A stretch of 11,039 nt of DNA, taken from assembly GCA_030151135.1 (NCBI GenBank), contig JASLEQ010000032.1, forward strand, positions 1 to 11,039, given 5' to 3'. Source of the stretch: Candidatus Sulfotelmatobacter sp. (GTDB lineage: Bacteria; Acidobacteriota; Terriglobia; Terriglobales; SbA1). How positions within the stretch are numbered: position 1 is the first letter of the stretch; each line of letters starts with the position of its first letter. A program made the translations under genes and the position numbers. Below are positions 1 to 6,286 of the stretch, piece by piece. The notes beneath the pieces are model-generated. The model ran no database searches, was not told the DNA's origin, and saw only the letters and a program-made list of their open reading frames with translations.

Positions 1-77
1 TGGTCGGGACGGGCAGATTTGAACTGCCGACCCCTCGCACCCCAAGCGAGTGCTCTACCAGGCTGAGCCACGTCCCG
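1..77 (-). tRNA. tRNA-Pro, anticodon GGG, CCA encoded
   Basis: The minus strand folds as a complete 77-nt cloverleaf. The 7-bp acceptor stem (CGGGACG with CGTCCCG) is perfect, with discriminator A and an encoded CCA at positions 3-1. The D arm is GCTC/GAGC. The anticodon stem is CTCGC/GCGAG around a 7-nt loop TTGGGGT, so the anticodon is GGG (positions 43-41) and reads CCC and CCU proline codons. The variable loop has 5 nt. The T arm is GGCAG/CTGCC with loop TTCAAAT. It starts with C and has discriminator A, as bacterial proline tRNAs do. The gene lies downstream of polA in the same direction, 123 bp past the polA stop. Its 3' flank, including any terminator, is outside the window. Confidence 0.97.
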
Positions 78-145
78 ACTTTGAAGGATTCCGCGGGGTT
101 CCACGCGCTAAAACACGCAAACTCCCAGCGGAGGGGTCCAACCGA

Positions 146-151
146 ATTTTA
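146..151 (-). promoter_or_regulatory. possible -10 box for tRNA-Pro
   Basis: The spacer between polA and the tRNA (78-200) holds no gene. Read on the minus strand, it contains TAAAAT, a fair match to a -10 box, about 70 nt upstream of the mature tRNA. No good -35 hexamer lies 16-18 nt further upstream, so the call is weak. The tRNA may instead be processed from a polA read-through transcript. A short hairpin (ACGCT/AGCGT) lies just upstream of this box, but no U-run follows it, so it is not a convincing terminator. Confidence 0.2.
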
Positions 152-200
152 CACCAGTACGCTGGAAAGCGTGGAAGCAGGTGTCGCGGAAGGGCGGCAG

Positions 201-3047
201 CTAATCCAAATCGCGCCAGTTCGGTCCGATGCCCATATCCACCTGCAACGGGACGGCGAGTTCGTGCACCTTCTCCATGTATTCGCGGACCAGCGGCTTC
301 ATCACGTCGAGCTCGTCTTCGGGCACTTCGAAAACAAGCTCGTCGTGTACCTGAAGCGTCATTCTCGATTTCAGCCCGCGATCGCGCAGTGCAGCGTCGA
401 TCCGTATCATCGCGACCTTAATGAGATCGGCGGCCGTTCCCTGCAATGGCGTGTTCACCGCAGTACGCTCGGCAAATCCCCGCTGGTTGGAGTTCTTACT
501 ATTGATGTCGGGAATTGGGCGCACACGCCCGAACAGTGTCTTCACTTTCATATCACGGCGCGCTTCTTCCAGCGTTTTGTCGATGAATCTCCGGACGCCT
601 TCGTAGGTCTCGAAATAATTCGCAATAAATTGCTTCGCCTCGCTGGGCTCGATTCCGAGATTCTGCGAAAGGCCGAATGGCGAAAGCCCATAGACAATGC
701 CGAAGTTCACCACCTTAGCTTGGCGGCGGTGATCGGGAGTGACCATCAACGGAGGTACTCCGAAGACTTGGGAGGCAGTCAAAGTGTGGATGTCATCGCC
801 GCGACGGTAGGCATCAACCAGAAGGCGATCGCCCGAAAAGTGGGCCAGCAGGCGCAACTCGATTTGCGAGTAGTCCGCGGTCAGCAGCACATGTCCCGGC
901 TCTGCGATGAAGGCGGCACGAATGCCCCGGCCAAGTTCAGTGCGAATCGGGATATTCTGCAAATTCGGATTCGCCGACGACAGCCGGCCAGTTGCGGTTC
1001 CCGTCTGCCCAAATGTCGTATGCACTCGACCGGTCGATGGTCGGATTAGCGCGGGCAGGGCATCCACGTAAGTTGATTTGAGTTTGGTGAGCTGGCGATA
1101 ATCCAGCACCATGCGAGCAATCGGATGGTTTTCTGCGAGTTCTTCCAGAACATCGACGGCGGTGGAAATCATCCGTCCCTTGCCGTATTTCACCGGCTTG
1201 GGAAGATTCATGCGGTTGAAAAGAACATCGCCCAATTGCTTCGGAGAGCCGACGTTGAACTCCATGCCAGCCACTTCGTGAATCTCTTTTTCGTTGGTCG
1301 CGATCTCGCGCTCAAGATCGGTGGACATTTTTGAGAGCGCGGCGGTATCGATTTTGACTCCAGCATGCTCCATGCGGGCCAGCACCGGAACCAACGGGAG
1401 ATCGATCTCTTCATAAATCTTCTTCAGACCTTGTTCTTCGACCTGAGCCTGCAAAGCAGTGCTGAGCCGTCCCGTGATGTCGGCGGACTCCGGCAAATTC
1501 CCGCTCAGTTTTAGATTGAAGCGCCGGAGCGCGACTTCCGCCAGAACATGCGACGAGTAGGTGGGATCGAGCAGGTATGAATACAGCATCGAATCATGGA
1601 GCAGGCCTTCCATTGGAATGCCTAATGGCGTCAGCACATGGATGGCGGCCTTGTAATCGTGAATACTTTTCGGGATGCTCTTGTCAGCGAGCACTTCGCG
1701 AATCCTTGCTGCTGTCTCCCCCGATTCAAGCGTTCCACTCACTGCGGAGCCAGGATTCGCCGAGATTGCCACTCGACAGCTGGCCGCTTCCGGCGCATTT
1801 GCGCTCATGGCAGCGCCCATCAGAGGCAGTTGCTCGCTCTGCGGCTCATCTTCGGCTTCTTCCGGCTCCGGCTCGGTGACGCGGTCCGCATGTTCGAGTG
1901 CAACGGCCAGCACTCCATTGCTGCTGATCGCCTTTACGGCGGCGTCCACATCCCGAGGCGACTTCGCTTCCGTGTAGTCGGTCTCGCTCACTTCGACGAC
2001 CGGCAATAACTCCTTCAGAAGAGAAGTAAATTCCAACTCGGTGAACAATGCCCGCAGTGCGTCGAGGTCCGGCTCGCCTACGCGCATGGAGTCGACATCG
2101 AGTTCCACTGGGACATTCGTATCGATCGTCGCCATGCTTTTGCTGAACAAGATGGTGTCGCGATTGTTCTGCAGGGACTCGCGGTAAGTCTTACGTTCGA
2201 CCTCTGCCGCGCGGTCCAGCGCCTGCTCGACTGTCCCGAAACGCTTGATAATCTCCACCGAGCCTTTGTCGCCGATCCCGGGAGCGCCGGGGATGTTGTC
2301 GATGGAATCGCCGCGAAGGGCCATCACGTCGATCACGCGCTCCGGTGGTACTCCGAGAATCTCCTCCACTTTCGCGGCATCGCAAATCAAGTTGTCTTTC
2401 GGGGGATTGAGAATGTGGACCTTGTCGTTCACGAGCTGCATCATGTCTTTATCGCTCGACACGATGTAGACCGGGCGCGAGGTCTCAGCCGCCTTGCGGG
2501 CCAAGGTTCCGATTACATCGTCCGCCTCGAAGCGGGTGACGCCGATCATCGGGATGCGATAGGCCTCGAGCGCGCGGCGAATGTACGGCACCTGCTGCGC
2601 AAGGTCTTCTGGCATCTGCTTGCGGTTCGCCTTATAGCCCTTATATTCAATCTCGGTAAAGGTCTGGGTCTTGATGTCGAACTTGCGGACGGTAGTAAGG
2701 CTGTCGGCCTGTTCAGCGCGGAAAGTCCGTCCTGCAACATCGAACACGGCAGCCAGGTATTGCGGGGAAAAATCGTCCCGCAATTTCCGCAGCATATTGA
2801 CGAAGACGCAGATCGCTGCTGTCGGCAATCCACCCTTGGTGGACATGGGCCGCTGCCGTGCCATCGCATGATACGCACGGAAAATAAACGACATGGTGTC
2901 GATCAGGAAAATCCGGTCGTGGGCGTCCTGCGGGGCATTTATGGGGACCGGCGTCGCCACGGTCTGGGAGGTTTTCTGAGCCGCAGGAGCGTCCGCTGAA
3001 ATTGCAGCGTCAGAGCCGGATGTCGATCTTTTTCTACGCGGGGGCAC
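201..3047 (-). CDS. polA: DNA polymerase I with inactivated proofreading domain
   Basis: This cytoplasmic DNA polymerase fills gaps and removes RNA primers in repair and lagging-strand synthesis. The product has 948 residues against about 930 in E. coli. Residues 45-350 are the 5' nuclease, with its metal ligands visible (D50, D103, D176/D177, D199/D201) and the GDSIDNIPG helix-hairpin-helix start at 246-254. Residues 355-550 are the 3'-5' exonuclease fold, but its catalytic aspartates appear replaced, and it carries an acidic, Ala-rich insert at 391-445. Residues 550-948 are the polymerase: motif A DYSQIE (D725), motif B RRQAKVVNFGIVYG (K778, F782, Y786) and motif C HDE (D902/E903). The start is GTG at 3047, the first start after an in-frame TAA, and gives a basic, low-complexity extension of about 40 residues before the usual N-terminus. 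No strong Shine-Dalgarno is visible, so GTG codon 30 (2960) remains possible. The gene follows the 225-residue protein after 27 bp, so cotranscription is likely. Confidence 0.97.
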   Translation of the reverse strand: MPPRRKRSTSGSDAAISADAPAAQKTSQTVATPVPINAPQDAHDRIFLIDTMSFIFRAYHAMARQRPMSTKGGLPTAAICVFVNMLRKLRDDFSPQYLAAVFDVAGRTFRAEQADSLTTVRKFDIKTQTFTEIEYKGYKANRKQMPEDLAQQVPYIRRALEAYRIPMIGVTRFEADDVIGTLARKAAETSRPVYIVSSDKDMMQLVNDKVHILNPPKDNLICDAAKVEEILGVPPERVIDVMALRGDSIDNIPGAPGIGDKGSVEIIKRFGTVEQALDRAAEVERKTYRESLQNNRDTILFSKSMATIDTNVPVELDVDSMRVGEPDLDALRALFTELEFTSLLKELLPVVEVSETDYTEAKSPRDVDAAVKAISSNGVLAVALEHADRVTEPEPEEAEDEPQSEQLPLMGAAMSANAPEAASCRVAISANPGSAVSGTLESGETAARIREVLADKSIPKSIHDYKAAIHVLTPLGIPMEGLLHDSMLYSYLLDPTYSSHVLAEVALRRFNLKLSGNLPESADITGRLSTALQAQVEEQGLKKIYEEIDLPLVPVLARMEHAGVKIDTAALSKMSTDLEREIATNEKEIHEVAGMEFNVGSPKQLGDVLFNRMNLPKPVKYGKGRMISTAVDVLEELAENHPIARMVLDYRQLTKLKSTYVDALPALIRPSTGRVHTTFGQTGTATGRLSSANPNLQNIPIRTELGRGIRAAFIAEPGHVLLTADYSQIELRLLAHFSGDRLLVDAYRRGDDIHTLTASQVFGVPPLMVTPDHRRQAKVVNFGIVYGLSPFGLSQNLGIEPSEAKQFIANYFETYEGVRRFIDKTLEEARRDMKVKTLFGRVRPIPDINSKNSNQRGFAERTAVNTPLQGTAADLIKVAMIRIDAALRDRGLKSRMTLQVHDELVFEVPEDELDVMKPLVREYMEKVHELAVPLQVDMGIGPNWRDLD

Positions 3048-3074
3048 CCGCTCAGTTTAGCAGCAGTAGAGGGG

Positions 3075-3752
3075 CTAGAAATTCATCTCAAACTCGGCGT
3101 GGACGACTCTTTTGCCGGCCTTCGGGGAGATGTTGCGGAAGATCAGGTGATACCTGGCCGCCTGGTTCAGAGTCGGGGGTAGGTTAAGGTTTACCTCCTG
3201 GTTGTGAGTTGCATCGGCTGAAAAAACTATGTCACTCTGCTGTCCCTGCATCAGTGCCGAATACTGCGTATCGCTGAGCAGGAGAAAATCTACATCCCCG
3301 GGAGCCGTGGTCGGAGCTCCTCCGGCCTGGATGAAAGACTGGAACGTGCCGTGTAACTGCGGGCTGTAGGCGTGAGCGGGAATTTCGAACGGAACGTCAG
3401 CCGCTCCGGCCACTGCGAAAGTTTGGTGAAGAACCCGATCGCTGGTTCCGACTACAGAATCGCCTACGTGATCAGAAGCAACGGTCTTGTACTTCGGGGG
3501 GATGGTTTCGACCTGCTTCACGCCTTTCAGGAAAGTGGACATCGGGCCGACGAGAGTCACAGCCTCACGGTCACCCTGTGCCAGCGTGTAGGTATCTTCG
3601 GGATTCCGTTCCACTGCGGCCGTCGCCTGCTGCGAGACGGTTCCCACCTGCAACTCCACCGAATCCGTCGAACGCCGTACATTCACCCAGGTGAAGTACC
3701 CAATACTAAGACTAATCAGCACTACAGAGAGCAAACCAAGCGCACTTCGCAT
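3075..3752 (-). CDS. membrane-anchored protein of unknown function
   Basis: I do not recognise this 225-residue protein. Residues 4-22 form one hydrophobic segment after a short basic start (MRSALG), so it is either a signal anchor or a signal peptide without a clear cleavage motif, with the remainder outside the cytoplasmic membrane. There are no cysteines. The C-terminal part, from about residue 152 (DVDFLLLSD) to the end, reads as alternating hydrophobic strands ending in RYHLIFRN and HAEFEMNF. This is like a small beta-sandwich of the kind seen in secreted ligand-binding or GOLD-like domains, but that is only an impression. The ATG at 3752 is preceded by GGGGGAG, only 2 nt away, a strong but tightly spaced ribosome site. 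It lies 70 bp after the cysteine dioxygenase and 27 bp before polA in the same direction. Cotranscription with polA is plausible and says nothing firm about its role. Confidence 0.75.
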   Translation of the reverse strand: MRSALGLLSVVLISLSIGYFTWVNVRRSTDSVELQVGTVSQQATAAVERNPEDTYTLAQGDREAVTLVGPMSTFLKGVKQVETIPPKYKTVASDHVGDSVVGTSDRVLHQTFAVAGAADVPFEIPAHAYSPQLHGTFQSFIQAGGAPTTAPGDVDFLLLSDTQYSALMQGQQSDIVFSADATHNQEVNLNLPPTLNQAARYHLIFRNISPKAGKRVVHAEFEMNF

Positions 3753-3766
3753 AACTCCCCCAAACG

Positions 3767-3779
3767 TCTACATCGTAGA
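3767..3779. repeat. short inverted repeat before the 225-residue gene
   Basis: TCTAC-ATC-GTAGA is a perfect 5-bp inverted repeat with a 3-nt centre. It lies about 15 bp upstream of the ATG at 3752 and directly before its ribosome site. It could be an operator half-site pair or a small mRNA hairpin, but a repeat this short is also expected by chance. No T-run follows in either direction, so it is not a terminator. Confidence 0.2.
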
Positions 3780-3822
3780 GTGAGGGCAGATCAGACGCCA
3801 GTTATCGACGGGTGCGAGATAG

Positions 3823-4398
3823 TTACTTCGGTTTGCCGTATTCGGTATTGAAATGCAGATCTATTTCTCCGCAGGTTCCTTGCTCGGGAGAGTAGACGAC
3901 ACAGGTATCGAAGGGTCGCGAATACACGTGCAAACTGACAGCGCGCTGGTTGAACTCGCGAGGATTGATGACCCGGTGCACCGGATCATTGGGATCGACG
4001 GCGCAGGGATGGGCGATGTTCATCTCGATCGTGTTGAGCGGTTCGAGCCTGCAAGTGCCGCGGTCGACATCCTGAGCAACCAGGTGGAAGTTTTCGACCT
4101 GTAAACGGCCGACTGGAACCGCCATCCAGCAATTCTGGTCGCGATGATTGTGCACTGAACTCGCTTGGTCTACTTCCCAGCAGATTGCCATCAGTTCGTA
4201 AAGCGGAGTTCGGTCGATCAGGTTTCGCGTGTAATGCCGGCGATCCCAGTTCAAGTAGGCAGACAAAGAATCGGCGTCAACGGGATTGTCCCGCAGAATA
4301 ATCCGAAGCGGTTCGGTCGGAACGAACATAGATTCGGGAAGCTGGCGCAGGTCTTCCACCAGCTTCTGGACCGGGATTGTTTTTGCTACGGTCAGCAT
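3823..4398 (-). CDS. cdoA: cysteine dioxygenase (type I, Arg form)
   Basis: This non-heme iron enzyme of the cupin fold oxidises L-cysteine with O2 to cysteine sulfinic acid, the entry to taurine/sulfite formation and cysteine detoxification in the cytoplasm. From ATG 4398 it has 191 residues, close to the 200 of mammalian enzymes. The three iron ligands are H83 and H85 (HNHRDQNC) and H141 (VHRVIN). The substrate-binding YTRNL block (Y56, R58) matches Tyr58/Arg60 of rat CDO, arguing for cysteine rather than 3-mercaptopropionate. The Ser-His-Tyr triad is S155/H157/Y159 in SLHVYSRPFDTC. C90 lies at the position of rat Cys93, which crosslinks to the Tyr. The reading frame is open up to a GTG at 4443, but a likely -10 box sits inside that extension, and the conserved domain needs only the ATG at 4398. 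No strong Shine-Dalgarno is visible. It stands 167 bp downstream of murJ with its own probable promoter. Confidence 0.93.
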   Translation of the reverse strand: MLTVAKTIPVQKLVEDLRQLPESMFVPTEPLRIILRDNPVDADSLSAYLNWDRRHYTRNLIDRTPLYELMAICWEVDQASSVHNHRDQNCWMAVPVGRLQVENFHLVAQDVDRGTCRLEPLNTIEMNIAHPCAVDPNDPVHRVINPREFNQRAVSLHVYSRPFDTCVVYSPEQGTCGEIDLHFNTEYGKPK

Positions 4399-4416
4399 CT
4401 TGAACGGCCGAGCTAA

Positions 4417-4422
4417 AGTATA
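4417..4422 (-). promoter_or_regulatory. probable -10 box of the cysteine dioxygenase gene
   Basis: On the minus strand TATACT matches the -10 consensus at five of six bases. It lies 18 nt upstream of the ATG at 4398, so a transcript would start only a few bases before that codon. The -35 region at 17 nt spacing is poor. If real, this box excludes the GTG at 4443 as the start, since that codon would lie upstream of the transcription start, and it implies a very short leader. The remaining spacer up to the murJ stop (4423-4565) shows one loose inverted repeat (GTGAC/GTCAC at 4502-4520) and nothing else recognisable. Confidence 0.4.
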
Positions 4423-4565
4423 GCCCGACGCGGGAAACTGCACTAGCCATGGATGCGAGTGAGCTCAACCCTGCCACCGGCGTTGAAAGTTGCTGGTCCA
4501 CGTGACAAAAGGTAAGTCACTCAACCAAAAGCCTCGTTGTCAGGCGGATGCCATGCCAATACCCC

Positions 4566-6200
4566 TCACGGCTCCCGGCCCGCCCCCATGATCTCCTTGC
4601 TTTCGGCTTGGGCGACGGATGGATAGGCGGCTGCTCGGCGCCGCCGCAAATCACGCGGCAGCTCCGACTTCAGGAGCCACAATCCCGCAGCCGCGGCGGC
4701 AGTCCACGTAATCGAAACCAGCAACAGCTGGCTTAAATCTGCGACACGGCTGCCGCGGACAGCATGGGCCAGTGGCACGAGCTTGCCGACTTCAAAACTA
4801 GCTGCTCCCGCGACGACCGACGTGAGTGCAGCTTTCCCCAGTTCTTTCCAGCGCAGCCCTCCAAGCGAAACCAGGCTGCGGTAGTGAAGAAGGCCTGCAA
4901 GCGCCAGCAGATTGATGCCGATTCCGATGTCGGAGGCCCAGGCAAGTCCGATCACTCCGAACGTATGGAAAAGAAATGCATAGATGGGGAGCGATGCGGC
5001 GGTAATAACTGTTACTGCGACCATGGGTGTGAGCGTATCTCCGGCCGCGTAGAATGCACGGGCATAAAGCCCTTGAGCCGACCACAGCACCAGGGAAAGC
5101 GAAAACCAGAAGAAGTAGACCGCGCTGGTTTGCGTGTCGCTGAACGAAAACTTGCCGCGGCGATAGACCAGGTCAATCAGCGGCAGCGCTGCAACCATCA
5201 TCCAGCCGGTGGCCAGCAGAGAGGCCGCGGAAACGCGGTAGACCGAATCATTCACCGTGGCGGCAAATTCTTTCAGCTTCTTCTCATTGAAAAGGCGCGC
5301 GAAGAAAGGAAGGGATGCCTGCCCGGTTGCTTGCCCCAAAACGGCGATCGGCACTGCAAAAAGCCGCTTCGAGAAAGTCAGCCTCGTGATATCGCCCACC
5401 CCGTTTGAGGCGTAGTGACGCAGGATCCAGTCATCTGCCGTAACCAAGGACACTCCCAGCATCAGCGGCACGGAAAGTTTCACCCATTCCTGAAATGCTG
5501 AATTGCGAATGTCGAACGACGGGCGGTAGCCGGTCCCGATGCGGGCCGCGCCAATCACGCTCGCCAGGAAAGGCCCGGCAAAACTTCCGACGAGGGCGCC
5601 ATAAGCGAGAGATGCAATTCCAAAATGCCGTCCGCCAACGACCCCGCCAAGAATAATGAACACGTTGTAAAGCAGCGGCCCAAACGCCGGAAACAAAAAC
5701 AGGCGATGCGATAGCAGAACTGCGGAGACCACACCTCCGACGTAAAAGAAGATCTGCGCGGGCAAGAGAATTCGCGTGAGATGGACGCAAAGATCGATCT
5801 TGTCGGGCGTGAATCCCTTCACAAACCAGCGAACGAATTGCGGAGCAAAAATCTCTGTCGCAATAGTCCCTACAATCATCACCGCCGTCATCACGGTGAT
5901 GATGATCGAGAAGGTCTTCTCCGCGTCCTCATACCGCTTTTCAGCGAGAAATCGCGTGTAGATCGAGATAAAGGTGATAGAAGCTGCGCCGCCGGCCACG
6001 ATGTAGTTGAGAAAATCCGGCAGAGTGAATGCGGCTACGTAGGCGTCGGTGGCGCCTCCAGCGCCGTATGCCCAGGCGATGTAGGCATCGCGCGCATATC
6101 CAATCACGCGCGAGGCCATCACCGCCGAAATCAGCAGTAACGTTGCGGAGAATGCAGTGTGCTGGTGCGATGGCCGGAAAAAGCGGAGCAGCTTTGTCAT
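4566..6200 (-). CDS. murJ: MurJ/MviN-family lipid II flippase
   Basis: This integral inner-membrane protein of the MOP superfamily is predicted to flip lipid II to the periplasm for peptidoglycan synthesis. It has 544 residues against 511 in E. coli, and hydrophobic segments run almost throughout, compatible with the 14 helices of the family. Family signatures are SRVIGYARD (30-38), DAYVAAFTLPDFL (52-64) followed by AGGAAS, SKRLFAVPIAVLGQA (277-291), RRGKFS (347-352) and RAFYAAGDTLTPM (381-393). By alignment R31, R37, D52 and R279 correspond to E. coli MurJ R18, R24, D39 and R270, so the charged substrate-cavity residues are kept. The segment before R279 (TADDWILRHY) differs from the usual pattern, so this is a diverged member. 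The tail from about 513 is charged and cytoplasmic. The ATG at 6200 has only a weak GGA site, inside a predicted hairpin. It lies 86 bp after the VWA gene. Confidence 0.92.
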   Translation of the reverse strand: MTKLLRFFRPSHQHTAFSATLLLISAVMASRVIGYARDAYIAWAYGAGGATDAYVAAFTLPDFLNYIVAGGAASITFISIYTRFLAEKRYEDAEKTFSIIITVMTAVMIVGTIATEIFAPQFVRWFVKGFTPDKIDLCVHLTRILLPAQIFFYVGGVVSAVLLSHRLFLFPAFGPLLYNVFIILGGVVGGRHFGIASLAYGALVGSFAGPFLASVIGAARIGTGYRPSFDIRNSAFQEWVKLSVPLMLGVSLVTADDWILRHYASNGVGDITRLTFSKRLFAVPIAVLGQATGQASLPFFARLFNEKKLKEFAATVNDSVYRVSAASLLATGWMMVAALPLIDLVYRRGKFSFSDTQTSAVYFFWFSLSLVLWSAQGLYARAFYAAGDTLTPMVAVTVITAASLPIYAFLFHTFGVIGLAWASDIGIGINLLALAGLLHYRSLVSLGGLRWKELGKAALTSVVAGAASFEVGKLVPLAHAVRGSRVADLSQLLLVSITWTAAAAAGLWLLKSELPRDLRRRRAAAYPSVAQAESKEIMGAGREP

Positions 6201-6201
6201 C

Positions 6202-6237
6202 GAGATCCGATTGAATTCTCAATCTTATCGGAATCTC
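6202..6237 (-). promoter_or_regulatory. hairpin covering the murJ ribosome-binding site
   Basis: In the murJ mRNA, GAGAU-(U)-CCGAU (6237-6227) can pair with AUCGG-AUCUC (6211-6202), giving ten base pairs with one bulged U around a 15-nt loop. The stem ends one base before the AUG at 6200. The only purine-rich ribosome-site candidate, GGA at 6208-6206, lies inside its 3' arm. A second hairpin, GAUUGA-GAAU-UCAAUC (6224-6209), shares bases 6209-6211 with the first. When formed fully, it would leave GGA unpaired. The sequence thus allows a closed and an open state, or it may be a DNA operator. The pairing is read directly from the sequence; function is inferred. Confidence 0.4.
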
Positions 6238-6286
6238 AAAGACGCAGTATTGATCCACTTGCGCCGGCCAACGCGATAGTAATCAG

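Noticed and set aside
156..175. Small hairpin after polA as a terminator
   Set aside because: The stem is only 5 bp and no U-rich tract follows in the direction of polA transcription.
1..200. tRNA gene as an integration site for a mobile element
   Set aside because: No duplicated tRNA end, integrase gene or composition shift is seen within the window; the tRNA 3' flank is outside it.
81..1049. Long plus-strand open frame (322 codons) opposite polA
   Set aside because: It lies entirely within the polA polymerase and exonuclease coding region on the other strand, has no recognisable domain and is a by-product of GC-rich codon use.
4502..4520. Inverted repeat GTGAC/GTCAC between murJ and cysteine dioxygenase
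   Set aside because: Five-base arms with a 9-nt loop and no T-run make neither a terminator nor a convincing operator.
4764..5408. Plus-strand open frame (214 codons) opposite murJ
   Set aside because: Its translation is a hydrophilic shadow of the membrane-protein codons on the other strand.
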